A stretch of DNA of 41,195 nt from Thermacetogenium sp. UBA4966 (GTDB lineage: Bacteria > Bacillota > DSM-12270 > Thermacetogeniales > Thermacetogeniaceae). Under the pieces are notes generated by a model. It ran no database searches and was not told the DNA's origin. It saw only the letters and a program-made list of their open reading frames with translations. Both the position numbers and the translations under genes were made by a program. The stretch is from the NCBI GenBank assembly GCA_002397275.1, contig DHAA01000069.1:1-41195 (forward strand). Direction: 5' to 3'. This document shows, piece by piece, positions 33,584-41,195 of the stretch. Numbering within the stretch: position 1 is the stretch's first letter; the number at the start of each line of letters is the position of its first letter.

Positions 33584-34606
33584 GTGGCAATTTGGACTAA
33601 GAGAGAGCGATTAGAAGCAATTGTGAACGGGGAACTTGCCGACAGACCGCCTGTGTCTGCATGGCATCATTTTATTGACGCTGAACAAAGCGCGGAAGAA
33701 CTGGCGGAAGCGACGGCAGAATTTCAGCGCAAGTATGATTGGGATTTTGTAAAAATTAACCCGCGTGCGGTCTGTTATGCCGAGATGTGGGGAAATGAGT
33801 ACGATTATTCTAAATATACAGGTCTTGCTCCGACTTGCACCAGGCGTATCCTTCATTCAGCCAGGGATCTTGGCAAAATCGCTGAAATTCCTGCAGATCA
33901 AGGTGCTTTGGGCGAGCAGCTGGTTGCTGTCCGTCTTATCAGGGATAAACTAGGCGCCGATGTTCCCCTTTTGCAGACCGTTTTTTCCCCTCTGGCCGTG
34001 CTATTAAACCTTTGCGGAAACAGGATAATCGGCCGTTACAGAGAAGCCCCTCGTAATGAGAGTCCTCTTGTAAGGCTCATTACAGAGGATGGCGACGGCG
34101 CACACCGGGCGCTTAAGGCTATTGCTAATACTCTGGCCGGCTATGCCGGCGCTATACTGGATGCAGGTGCTGACGGAGCCTTTTATACGTCGCTGGGGAT
34201 AGCTCGGGATGGATATTTGACGCTGGAAGAGTGGGAACATTTTGCTCGTCCATATGATCTAATCGTACTGGAAGCGCTGGAATCGTCGCCTACTATCCTG
34301 CATACATGCGGAATTTATAGCAACCCGCAGCGTTTTGTTGATTATCCGATCAAGATCCTTCACTGGGCGGAAAGTGCCGTGGGGAATCCTTCAATAGCTT
34401 CTTCTGCTAATTGGATTGGTCGAAAGGCCGTGATGGGCGGTGTGGATGAGAGGTATTTCGGGACTGATGCGCCGGACAAGATCGCTGAGTTGGCCGGCCG
34501 GGCCGTACGGCTCCATGCGGAGCGTCCCTTTGTACTCGCTCCTGAGTGCTCTGTTTCGCCTTCGACCTTCGAATCTGAATTTTGGGCGTTAAGGACTGCC
34601 GTATGA
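33584..34606 (+). CDS. UroD-family corrinoid methyltransferase-like protein
   Basis: 340 residues from a GTG at 33584 after AGGGGA. It has the uroporphyrinogen-decarboxylase fold of MtaA/MtbA/CmuA methyltransferases: start TKRERLEAIVNGELADRPPV, mid FYTSLGIARDGYLTLEEWEHFARPYD, the His-x-Cys zinc motif ILHTCGIYSNP and the third ligand Cys in VLAPECSVSP. Those three residues support methyl transfer via Zn-thiolate rather than heme biosynthesis; the decarboxylase active-site PVWxMRQAGR motif is absent. No corrinoid protein gene is adjacent, so the methyl donor and acceptor are unknown. Its place between transport and 2-oxoacid oxidation suggests the imported substrate may be methylated. Confidence 0.8.
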   Translation: MAIWTKRERLEAIVNGELADRPPVSAWHHFIDAEQSAEELAEATAEFQRKYDWDFVKINPRAVCYAEMWGNEYDYSKYTGLAPTCTRRILHSARDLGKIAEIPADQGALGEQLVAVRLIRDKLGADVPLLQTVFSPLAVLLNLCGNRIIGRYREAPRNESPLVRLITEDGDGAHRALKAIANTLAGYAGAILDAGADGAFYTSLGIARDGYLTLEEWEHFARPYDLIVLEALESSPTILHTCGIYSNPQRFVDYPIKILHWAESAVGNPSIASSANWIGRKAVMGGVDERYFGTDAPDKIAELAGRAVRLHAERPFVLAPECSVSPSTFESEFWALRTAV

Positions 34607-34738
34607 CTGGCATGGGAACTGAGGGAAGATATGCCGCCGACTTGGCGTTAAGTATATTTTCCCTTACTCTTTGCCGGGCTTAACTTTTTAAAAAGGAAAT
34701 AAGGAGCGTACGTTTTTGATGTTCGCACAAGGAATGGA

Positions 34739-34933
34739 GTGAATGCTGTGAAGTCGATAGCCATTGATTATAATTCGTGCAAGAGCTGCGGTTATTGCAT
34801 TGCGTTCTGTCCAAAAGGTGTCTATATGGCAAACATAGATGACAGTCCTAAAATTGTTGCCCCAGAGAAGTGTACGGGGTGTCTTCTTTGCGTAAAGCGC
34901 TGCCCTGATTTTGCGATAAGAGTGGAGGAGTAA
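34739..34933 (+). CDS. korD: 2-oxoacid:ferredoxin oxidoreductase delta subunit (2[4Fe-4S] ferredoxin)
   Basis: 64 residues. Two cluster motifs, CKSCGYCIAFCPKGV and CTGCLLCVKRCPDFA, are complete. The start is a GTG at 34739 or GTG 34748; both have nearby purine-rich sites. The stop overlaps the alpha-subunit ATG (TAATG), showing coupling. It carries electrons from the oxidoreductase to free ferredoxin. Confidence 0.9.
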   Translation: MNAVKSIAIDYNSCKSCGYCIAFCPKGVYMANIDDSPKIVAPEKCTGCLLCVKRCPDFAIRVEE

Positions 34934-36069
34934 TGATGGAGAGAAAAATGGTGTTCATGCAGGGCAATGAAGCCGTTGCGGAAGGAGCAATCTATGCCGG
35001 CGCGAGGTTCTATGCAGGGTATCCGATCACACCTTCTTCTGAAATAGCTGAAATATGTTCACAGAGGTTACTGGAGGTCGGCGGAATTTACATGCAAATG
35101 GAGGATGAGCTTGCCAGTATGGCGGCCATTACGGGTGCTTCTCTTGCAGGTAAAAAGTCGTTGACAGCTACCAGCGGTCCTGGATTTTCCTTGATGCAGG
35201 AGAATCTTGGGATGGCGCAGGCGGCGGAAGTCCCCTGTGTGGTTGTTGATGTGCAAAGGTCAGGACCCAGCACCGGCCTGGCTACCAAACCGGCGCAGGC
35301 CGATATCATGCAGGCGCGTTGGGGCAGGCATGGGGATCAGGCGATTATCGCGCTGGCTCCGGCGACAGTTCAAGAATGCTTTGAGCTTACCGTAAAGGCT
35401 TTTAGTTTGTCTGAAAGATTCAGGACGCCTGTTGTTCTGATGCCTGACGAGATAATCGGACACTTGCGGGAGAGCGTGCTGCTGCCGGCGCCTGGTGAAT
35501 TAGAAGTTGTAGAAAGAAAAAGATATACAGGCGATCCTAAAGCATATCTCCCCTTTAAGCCTGAGGATGATGATATTGCTCCTATGGCCGACTACGGCAG
35601 CAGGTATGTCTTCCATATAACCAGTTCAATGCACGGTTACGAGGGGTATAGTCAGAACGACCCGGATAACGCGGCTTGGAAGATTGGGCATCTATCGGAT
35701 AAAATTTATAACTCTTTGGATGAGATTATCGAAACGAGAGAGTTTTTTACAGAAGAAATGGAATTATTAGTAATTACATCCGGTTCCACAGTCAGAGCGG
35801 CTCATGAGGCCGTCAGGCAGGCGAGAAGCGGCGGTATGAAAGCGGGTTTATTGCAGCTGATTACCCTGTGGCCTTTTGCCGATAGCAAGATATCCGAACT
35901 GGCGGCAGGGGTTAAAAGCATTCTGGTCCCAGAGATGAACTTGGGGCAAATGGTGCATGAGGTGCGCAGGATAGTCGGAGCAGAGATGCCTGTCCATAGC
36001 TTGGCGAAAAGCAGCGGACAGGGGATAGAGCCTCAAGAAATTCTAACCAAGATCAGGGAGGTCTATTGA
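34933..36069 (+). CDS. korA: 2-oxoacid:ferredoxin oxidoreductase alpha subunit
   Basis: 378 residues. The start QGNEAVAEGAIYAGARFYAGYPITPSSE is the typical pyrimidine-domain opening of KorA/VorB. MEDELASMAAITGASLAGKK holds the conserved Glu that activates thiamine pyrophosphate, and ATSGPGFSLMQENLGMA follows. The domain II part (ELLVITSGSTVRAAHEAVRQA, LWPFADSKI) is complete. With the beta, gamma and delta genes it makes a heterotetrameric enzyme that oxidises a 2-oxoacid with CoA to acyl-CoA, CO2 and reduced ferredoxin. Sequence alone does not separate 2-oxoglutarate from branched-chain specificity. Confidence 0.92.
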   Translation: MMERKMVFMQGNEAVAEGAIYAGARFYAGYPITPSSEIAEICSQRLLEVGGIYMQMEDELASMAAITGASLAGKKSLTATSGPGFSLMQENLGMAQAAEVPCVVVDVQRSGPSTGLATKPAQADIMQARWGRHGDQAIIALAPATVQECFELTVKAFSLSERFRTPVVLMPDEIIGHLRESVLLPAPGELEVVERKRYTGDPKAYLPFKPEDDDIAPMADYGSRYVFHITSSMHGYEGYSQNDPDNAAWKIGHLSDKIYNSLDEIIETREFFTEEMELLVITSGSTVRAAHEAVRQARSGGMKAGLLQLITLWPFADSKISELAAGVKSILVPEMNLGQMVHEVRRIVGAEMPVHSLAKSSGQGIEPQEILTKIREVY

Positions 36070-36070
36070 A

Positions 36071-36907
36071 ATGGCTGTCTATTCGGCAGAGCATTATTTA
36101 AACCGTAAACGGCTGCCTCACCTATGGTGCGCAGGCTGTGGAAGCGGTATTGTACTGGGTTCTCTGACCAGAGCGATGGCCGCTTTAGGCCTTGATAGGG
36201 AGAAGGTTGTAACGGTAACCGGTATCGGCTGCTGGGGCAAGGCGGATGATTATTTGAACACCAATGCTTTCCATGGTACGCATGGCAGAGCCCTCTCTTT
36301 TGCTACAGGGATCAAGGCGGCAAATCCTGAGTTAACGGTAATAGCCCTGATGGGTGACGGCGATGGCGCGACGATCGGGGGTAACCATCTGATCCACAGC
36401 GCCAGAAGGAACATCGGGGTTACCGCGATCGTCGTCAATAATATGAATTACGGTATGACCGGCGGTCAGTACTCGGCGACGACGCCTCATGGCTGCATAA
36501 CGTCTACAAGCAAATATGGCAATCCTGAAAGAGAGATGGATCTCTGCGCATTAGTAGCCGTGGCCGGAGCCAATTATGTGGGAAGAAGCACGGCTTATCA
36601 TGTGACCCAGCTTGATTCACTAATTAAAAACGCTATCTCCCATAAGGGTTTTTCATTTGTGGAGGTTATCAGCCCCTGCCCCACGCATTTCGGCAGAAGA
36701 AATAAGTTCGGCGTTTCTGTGGGGATGATGAAGTGCTTAAAAGAAAGAGGACTTAATAAGGCGAAGTTCGGCATGCTGGCAGAAGAGGAAAAAGATAAGT
36801 ATATACTGCTCGGTAAGTTGGTCGATAGAGATGAACCCGATTTTAACGAACAGTACGAGACAATACGCACAAGGGTCTTTGGAAGCGAACAAGGATTAAA
36901 GGGGTGA
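36071..36907 (+). CDS. korB: 2-oxoacid:ferredoxin oxidoreductase beta subunit (TPP-binding)
   Basis: 278 residues; the ATG is 1 nt after the alpha stop with GGGAGG ahead. LWCAGCGSGIVLGSL and GIGCWGK provide the conserved cysteines. The TPP/Mg motif is GDGDGATIGGNHLIHSARRN, with NNMNYGMTGGQYSATTP completing the cofactor site, and SPCPTHFGRRN near the end. All catalytic features are present. It is part of the delta-alpha-beta-gamma cassette, continuous with the acyl-CoA synthetase genes. Confidence 0.93.
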   Translation: MAVYSAEHYLNRKRLPHLWCAGCGSGIVLGSLTRAMAALGLDREKVVTVTGIGCWGKADDYLNTNAFHGTHGRALSFATGIKAANPELTVIALMGDGDGATIGGNHLIHSARRNIGVTAIVVNNMNYGMTGGQYSATTPHGCITSTSKYGNPEREMDLCALVAVAGANYVGRSTAYHVTQLDSLIKNAISHKGFSFVEVISPCPTHFGRRNKFGVSVGMMKCLKERGLNKAKFGMLAEEEKDKYILLGKLVDRDEPDFNEQYETIRTRVFGSEQGLKG

Positions 36908-36914
36908 TTGATCT

Positions 36915-37451
36915 ATGGATAAATATGAGATTGTGTTTGCCGGTAACGGTGGTCAGGGACTGATTGTGGCCGGAATTCTAGCAGGGCATGCCGCTACCAG
37001 GCAGGGGCTATACGCGGCGCAGACTCAGTCGTACGGAATATCCGCCCGTGGAGGCTATTGCCGGGCCGAAGTTGTTTTAAGTGATAATGAGATCATCTAT
37101 CCGCAAACAGTCGCGCCGGATATCGTTATCGCATTGTCGGAGAAAGCCCTCGACAGGTTCAGCGGCCAACTGAAGGACGATGCCCGGCTGATTTATGATT
37201 CCGATTGCATCAAATGTGATTGCGGCGACCCGCATGTGATCGGTTACGGGTTGACGAGTTTAACACAGAATTGCTGCGGCAGCTTGCAGTCGTTGAACAT
37301 TTGTGCACTGGGGGTACTGCTGGCCTGTAAAGAAATAGTTCCTGTTCCAGTTATGCAGGACACGATAGTTGATTTTTTCAAGGGCAAAAACAAAGAAAAG
37401 AACTTGGAGATATTCAGAAAAGGATTTGATCTGGTAAGGCACAGCAATTAG
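36915..37451 (+). CDS. korC: 2-oxoacid:ferredoxin oxidoreductase gamma subunit
   Basis: 178 residues. It starts with IVFAGNGGQGLIVAGILAG, the hallmark of the gamma domain, followed by AAQTQSYGISARGGYCRAEVV, both conserved in KorC/VorA. The ATG is 7 nt after the beta stop. It completes a four-subunit enzyme. Confidence 0.92.
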   Translation: MDKYEIVFAGNGGQGLIVAGILAGHAATRQGLYAAQTQSYGISARGGYCRAEVVLSDNEIIYPQTVAPDIVIALSEKALDRFSGQLKDDARLIYDSDCIKCDCGDPHVIGYGLTSLTQNCCGSLQSLNICALGVLLACKEIVPVPVMQDTIVDFFKGKNKEKNLEIFRKGFDLVRHSN

Positions 37452-37488
37452 TTTTGTACTTGACATGGGAGAGGAGCAGTTATCAGCG

Positions 37489-38913
37489 ATGGAGGATATT
37501 AAAGCGATTTTTTCTCCGCGTAGTATTGCCATTTTTGGCGCCTCGTCCAATTTGAATTCCATTAGCGGTAAACCCTTGCGATATTTACGGCAGCATGGTT
37601 ATGAGGGAAAGATTTATCCGATTAACCCGAAATATGAGGAGATAGCCGGTATAAAATGCTATCCTGATCTGGTCGGTTTGCCGGAAATACCGGATCTATT
37701 GCTGGTTGCCGTTAGTTATAAAAGGATTTTCAACGTCTTGGAGCAGTGTACCGCAAAATCCGTCAAGAACATCATCGTCTTCAGTTCAGGTTTTGCGGAG
37801 GTTGGCGGGGAAGGAAAAAAACTGCAGGAAAAAGCTGTGGAAATCTGCAGGAATAGTGGGATCAGGCTCCTGGGACCCAATTGCCAGGGTGTATTGAATC
37901 TCCATGAAAATGTAACCGCGGCGTTCAGCGGCTCGCTGGAGAACAAACCCCTTTTGGCAGGGGGCACAGGTTTCGTCACGCAGAGCGGAGCTCTTGGTTT
38001 CTCCATCTTCAACCTGGCACAGGAAGCCGGAGTGGGATTCAGCAAGGTAGTCAGTACGGGGAATGAAGCGGATCTCCATTCATTGGATTTCATGGAGTAC
38101 ATGGTTGAAGACGCAAATACAAAGAGTTTAGTAGCGTATCTGGAAAGCGTAAAAGATGGAGATAAGTTCTTCAGGATTGCGGATAGAGCGCTTGTTCTTG
38201 GAAAACCTATTGTTGTTTTAAAAGTCGGACGGTCCGCAATCGGGCAAAAGGCCAGCGCTTCCCATACCGGGTCGCTAACAGGCTCTGACGCGGTGTTTGA
38301 TGCCTTTGTCAAACAAAAGGGGCTGATCCGCGTGGATGACATCGCCGACGTTATTGATTTAGCCGGCTTGATAGAAAAAACCGAACTGCCGGAAGGAAAG
38401 GGCCTCGGTATAGTCACGACTTCCGGCGGCGCAGGCATACTGGTGGCCGACAGAGCGTGTGATCTGGGGCTGGACATCTGTGAACTTCCGGAACAGGCCT
38501 GCCGGCACATTTCTAAATTCATACCTCCTTTCGGTTCCGACATCAATCCTGTTGATGTTACCGCCCAAGTGATAAACGACCCTGATGGGTTCTCCAATGT
38601 GTTGAATACAATGCTGTCAGTTCCGGGAATTCATGGTTTGGTGATCGTAGTGACAATGATTACCGGTCCGGCCGGAGAGAAAATGGCTCACGATATCGTC
38701 ATGCAGACGAAGAAAACCGATAAGCCTATCGTCGTTGCCTGGACCGGCGGCGAAAAGCTTATGGGGAAAGCTTTGCAAATCTTGCGCGACGGTGGGGTTG
38801 CGCTTTTCAAGTCTCCTGTAAGGGCTGTCGATGCTCTTGGAGCGTTAATGAAATATCAGGTGTTCCGGAAAAAGTATTTAGCAGAAAAACAAAGAAGCAG
38901 CTTAGATAAATAG
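37489..38913 (+). CDS. Acyl-CoA synthetase (ADP-forming) alpha subunit
   Basis: About 474 residues from the ATG at 37489, after GGAGAGGAG (spacing rather long); an in-frame ATG at 37465 lacks a site. The CoA-binding domain (IFSPRSIAIFGASSNLNSISG, LLGPNCQGVLN) and two succinyl-CoA-ligase-like domains are present, with the phosphorylated-His segment ASHTGSLTGSDAVFDAF. The enzyme turns acyl-CoA, ADP and phosphate into acid, CoA and ATP with the beta subunit encoded next. Coming directly after the oxidoreductase, it would conserve the energy of 2-oxoacid oxidation as ATP, as in archaeal and some anaerobe amino-acid fermentation. Confidence 0.9.
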   Translation: MEDIKAIFSPRSIAIFGASSNLNSISGKPLRYLRQHGYEGKIYPINPKYEEIAGIKCYPDLVGLPEIPDLLLVAVSYKRIFNVLEQCTAKSVKNIIVFSSGFAEVGGEGKKLQEKAVEICRNSGIRLLGPNCQGVLNLHENVTAAFSGSLENKPLLAGGTGFVTQSGALGFSIFNLAQEAGVGFSKVVSTGNEADLHSLDFMEYMVEDANTKSLVAYLESVKDGDKFFRIADRALVLGKPIVVLKVGRSAIGQKASASHTGSLTGSDAVFDAFVKQKGLIRVDDIADVIDLAGLIEKTELPEGKGLGIVTTSGGAGILVADRACDLGLDICELPEQACRHISKFIPPFGSDINPVDVTAQVINDPDGFSNVLNTMLSVPGIHGLVIVVTMITGPAGEKMAHDIVMQTKKTDKPIVVAWTGGEKLMGKALQILRDGGVALFKSPVRAVDALGALMKYQVFRKKYLAEKQRSSLDK

Positions 38914-38932
38914 GGTAGGAGGGACTGAGAAT

Positions 38933-39625
38933 ATGGCTGCCGTTAAATCACAACTTGAAGGCAAATGCCTTTCCGAATATGAGAGCAAAAAGGTTCTGCG
39001 GGAATATGGGATACCTTTAGCCGCGGAAACTCTGGCGAAAAGTGTTGACGATGCTCTGGCTTTTGCCGAGAGAGCAGGCTACCCGTTAGTCATGAAAGTG
39101 GATTCCCCCGATATTCCTCATAAGACCGAGGCAGGGGTCGTCAAACTGAATATCGGGGACGCTCACGCTGTCAGAACGGCATATGACGACTTGTTAAAAA
39201 AGGCGAAGGCCTACGACCCCAACGCTTCGATCAACGGTGTGCTTGTACAGGAAATGGTAAAAGGCGGAACCGAAGTGATCATCGGCGTGAAAAAAGATCC
39301 GCAATTCGGTCCGACAGTATTGTTTGGTCTGGGTGGAATCTTTGTTGAAGTTATGAAGGATTTCTCTTTGAGAATTGCGCCTATATCTATGACCGAGGCG
39401 ATGGAGATGATTGATGATACGAAGGGCGCCCGGATACTAAGAGGGGTCAGAGGACGAAAGCCGGCTGATATAAATGCATTGTGTGAAACACTGGTGAAAA
39501 TCAGCCTGATGGCGATTGATAACAAGGACAGGATTTCGGAACTGGATCTGAACCCGGTGATCGTGCTTCCTGAAGGAGAAGGGGTTAGGGTTGTCGATGC
39601 TTTGATAATTACGGAGCAAAGTTAG
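38933..39625 (+). CDS. Acyl-CoA synthetase (ADP-forming) beta subunit (ATP-grasp)
   Basis: 230 residues, with ATG after AGGAGGG. The ATP-grasp type 5 features are visible: LSEYESKKVLREYGIPLA, AGYPLVMKVDSPDIPHKTEAGVV, VQEMVKGGTEVIIGVKKDPQFGP and LFGLGGIFVEVMKD, ending ELDLNPVIVLPEG. The size is normal for the separate beta chain. It lies 19 nt after the alpha gene. Confidence 0.92.
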   Translation: MAAVKSQLEGKCLSEYESKKVLREYGIPLAAETLAKSVDDALAFAERAGYPLVMKVDSPDIPHKTEAGVVKLNIGDAHAVRTAYDDLLKKAKAYDPNASINGVLVQEMVKGGTEVIIGVKKDPQFGPTVLFGLGGIFVEVMKDFSLRIAPISMTEAMEMIDDTKGARILRGVRGRKPADINALCETLVKISLMAIDNKDRISELDLNPVIVLPEGEGVRVVDALIITEQS

Positions 39626-39645
39626 AAGAATAGGGGATGTGACCG

Positions 39646-41064
39646 ATGTCGACGCAGTTGTTGATCATTACACTGTATTTTGTTCTAACCATATTAATTG
39701 GGCTTTATGCCAAAAAGAAGTCAACCTCAGCGAACAGCTTCCATGGGGCAGGTCTTGGCGTTCTGATGTGTGTGGCGGCAGGAACGGGCGAGTGGCTGGG
39801 AGGCACTTCAACCACAGGCGTTTCCGAATACGGTTTTACATCAGGGATCTCCGGCGCCTGGTATACGATCGCAAATGGGATTGGCGTAATCGTTCTCTCC
39901 ATATTTTTTGCAAAGCTCTATCGAAGTCTGGACACGGTTACCGTACCGGGAATAATTGAAAAATATTTGGGAGTCAACGTTCGGGTAGTGGCCAGCGTAC
40001 TGCTTACCTTTGTCATGATCGCCGTGGGGACGGCGCAAATAATTGCCGCGGGGACTCTGGGAGTGACTGTACTGGGATTAAATTTCAGCGCTGCGGTTCT
40101 CATAATGGGTATAGGATTTATCATCTATACCCTGGCCGGCGGTATGAACTCTATAGGTTATACGAACATAATGCATCTAATCTGTATGTATGGGGGAACG
40201 GCTATAGCCTTATTCTGCGTGAGCAGTTATATTGGAGGATTTTCCGCATTAACGGCTAATCTGCCCGCAGACCCCTATTTCAGGATGGACGGGATCGGCT
40301 GGCCAAAAGTTTCCTCATGGATCATTGCTTCCGTCCTCGGAGCCTGCACCGCGCAGGCGGGCATCCAACCGATACTAGCGGCGAAGGATGTGAATGTTGC
40401 TCGGAAGTCTGCTTTTTTAACAGGCCTTGTGGTTGCCCCTTTCGGTATTCTTACAGCGCTTCTGGGGATGGCTGCCAAGGTTAAATTCCCCGAGCTGGCT
40501 AACGCAAAGCTAGCTTTGCCGACACTGATGATGAATCTCAATCCAGTTGTCGGCGGCATTGTGCTGGCGTCAATCTTTGCCGCGGTACTGTCGACAATAT
40601 CACCGATCATCCTGGCAGCGGGAACTATGTTCACCAAGGACATTTATCAGAGGATCTTCAAACCGCAAGCATCTGATAAAGAGATCCTGCTCGTTTCACG
40701 TGTGTCAACCGGCCTGGCAGGGGTTTTCTGTATTATACTGGCCTTAGTGCTGTACGGAGGCGCCGCCATTCTGGATATGGTTTATTTTGCCTATAGCATA
40801 AGGGGCGCTCTGTTTGTGGTTCTTCTTTTTGGTATCTATTGGAGATTTACTTCACAGCGAGGGGCTGTCTGGGCTATGATTATCACAGGAGCGGTAGGAT
40901 TATTCTGGGTGGTTTATAGAGCGAATACCGGCAGCTTCCCGATAAGCCCGGGCTTTTCGGAAACATATGCGGCAGTGATTGCCGCCGCTCTGTCCACAAT
41001 TCTGTTTAGTTATGTTTTTCGGGACAAAAATATTCAAAATAAGAATGTTAGTTCAAGCAAATAA
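39646..41064 (+). CDS. Sodium:solute symporter (SSS family), second copy
   Basis: 472 residues, about 13 membrane segments; ATG 20 nt after the previous stop. LTILIGLYAKKKSTSANSFHGAG and the core GMNSIGYTNIMHLICMYGG, with the conserved LASIFAAVLSTISPIILAAGTMFTKDIY, define the SSS family. It differs clearly from the copy at 30868, so it may take a different solute or a second form of the substrate. It is the last gene of the cluster in the window; about 40 bp further on another paired activator site appears. Confidence 0.9.
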   Translation: MSTQLLIITLYFVLTILIGLYAKKKSTSANSFHGAGLGVLMCVAAGTGEWLGGTSTTGVSEYGFTSGISGAWYTIANGIGVIVLSIFFAKLYRSLDTVTVPGIIEKYLGVNVRVVASVLLTFVMIAVGTAQIIAAGTLGVTVLGLNFSAAVLIMGIGFIIYTLAGGMNSIGYTNIMHLICMYGGTAIALFCVSSYIGGFSALTANLPADPYFRMDGIGWPKVSSWIIASVLGACTAQAGIQPILAAKDVNVARKSAFLTGLVVAPFGILTALLGMAAKVKFPELANAKLALPTLMMNLNPVVGGIVLASIFAAVLSTISPIILAAGTMFTKDIYQRIFKPQASDKEILLVSRVSTGLAGVFCIILALVLYGGAAILDMVYFAYSIRGALFVVLLFGIYWRFTSQRGAVWAMIITGAVGLFWVVYRANTGSFPISPGFSETYAAVIAAALSTILFSYVFRDKNIQNKNVSSSK

Positions 41065-41103
41065 ACATTTAGCTTTGTTTGAATTTGCTTACTTTTGGAT
41101 TGT

Positions 41104-41140
41104 TATCTCATAAAGAGATATATCGTGTCATTACGAGATA
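41104..41140. promoter_or_regulatory. Paired upstream activator sites, locus C
   Basis: TATCTCATAAAGAGATA (41104-41120, perfect TATCTC/GAGATA arms) and CGTGTCATTACGAGATA (41124-41140) have centres 20 bp apart. The bases and arrangement are nearly those of locus B. A -24/-12 promoter is expected beyond the window edge, about 150-200 bp to the right. Confidence 0.7.
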
Positions 41141-41195
41141 GGCTTAATAGCCAAAGACTTATGTTATTCACTATGAAGGCATATGCGCTGCTGTT

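Noticed and set aside
34606..34738. TGGCATGGGAACTG at about 34610 as a third -24/-12 promoter
   Set aside because: The -12 element lacks TTGC at the required spacing.
1..41195. CRISPR arrays, tRNA or rRNA genes, insertion sequences with terminal repeats
   Set aside because: No regular spaced repeats, cloverleaf-type sequences, rRNA blocks or transposase genes with flanking inverted repeats were seen.

Overview
The window looks like a chromosomal piece of a strictly anaerobic, Gram-positive-type Firmicute, most like Clostridia/Peptococcaceae or Sporomusa-type acetogens. This is inferred from strong purine-rich ribosome binding sites, GTG/TTG starts, lipoprotein signals, a Moco/Tuco-type riboswitch family, a cysteine-type formate dehydrogenase, ferredoxin-linked 2-oxoacid oxidoreductase, ADP-forming acyl-CoA synthetase and sigma-54 control. 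No rRNA, tRNA, CRISPR array or intact insertion sequence was seen.

Layout. (1) 1-4146, minus: two secreted proteins, one with a C-terminal dockerin and the next with an N-terminal cohesin. Both carry Shr-like HID (DUF1533) repeats. A Moco/Tuco-type riboswitch and terminator lie far upstream (about 4563-4706). (2) 4790-5284: a small graveyard of gene tails (ABC ATPase, surface protein, isochorismatase). (3) 5271-9634, minus: a BtuCD/FecCD-type importer (permease, ATPase, lipoprotein binding protein) followed by a DUF364 'heavy-metal chelation' gene and a nitroreductase. It sits behind a second riboswitch whose P1 strand can compete with a terminator. The likely cargo is molybdate/tungstate. 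(4) 10152-12647, plus: isochorismatase-family hydrolase, then an OmpR-type regulator, an intramembrane-sensing kinase and a coupled 28-codon ORF. (5) 13012-19643: two FtsX-type permeases flanking two MacB/LolD-type ATPases, probably a peptide-stress efflux system controlled by that kinase pair. (6) 19721-20583: MntA/HepT-type toxin-antitoxin pair; 20927-21535: DUF3267 membrane zincin. (7) 21678-24359, minus: formate dehydrogenase catalytic subunit behind a third riboswitch. (8) 24689-24856: PstB-like ATPase relic; 24957-26245: frameshifted lipoprotein serpin. (9) 26923-41064, plus: a sigma-54 enhancer-binding regulator, an MFS transporter, then a catabolic cluster of Na+/solute symporter, QueG-like iron-sulfur protein, UroD-family methyltransferase, 2-oxoacid:ferredoxin oxidoreductase (delta, alpha, beta, gamma), ADP-forming acyl-CoA synthetase (alpha, beta) and a second Na+/solute symporter.

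Two regulatory networks can be read from the DNA. Three related riboswitches appear to tie formate dehydrogenase, a metal importer operon and the cohesin/dockerin pair to molybdenum/tungsten cofactor status. Separately, two near-identical -24/-12 promoters and three loci with paired palindromic sites (one at the right edge of the window) point to one sigma-54 regulon driven by the regulator at 26923. In that regulon an imported substrate would be converted through a 2-oxoacid to an acyl-CoA, and then to the free acid with ATP formation and reduced ferredoxin. The substrate is not evident from the sequence.
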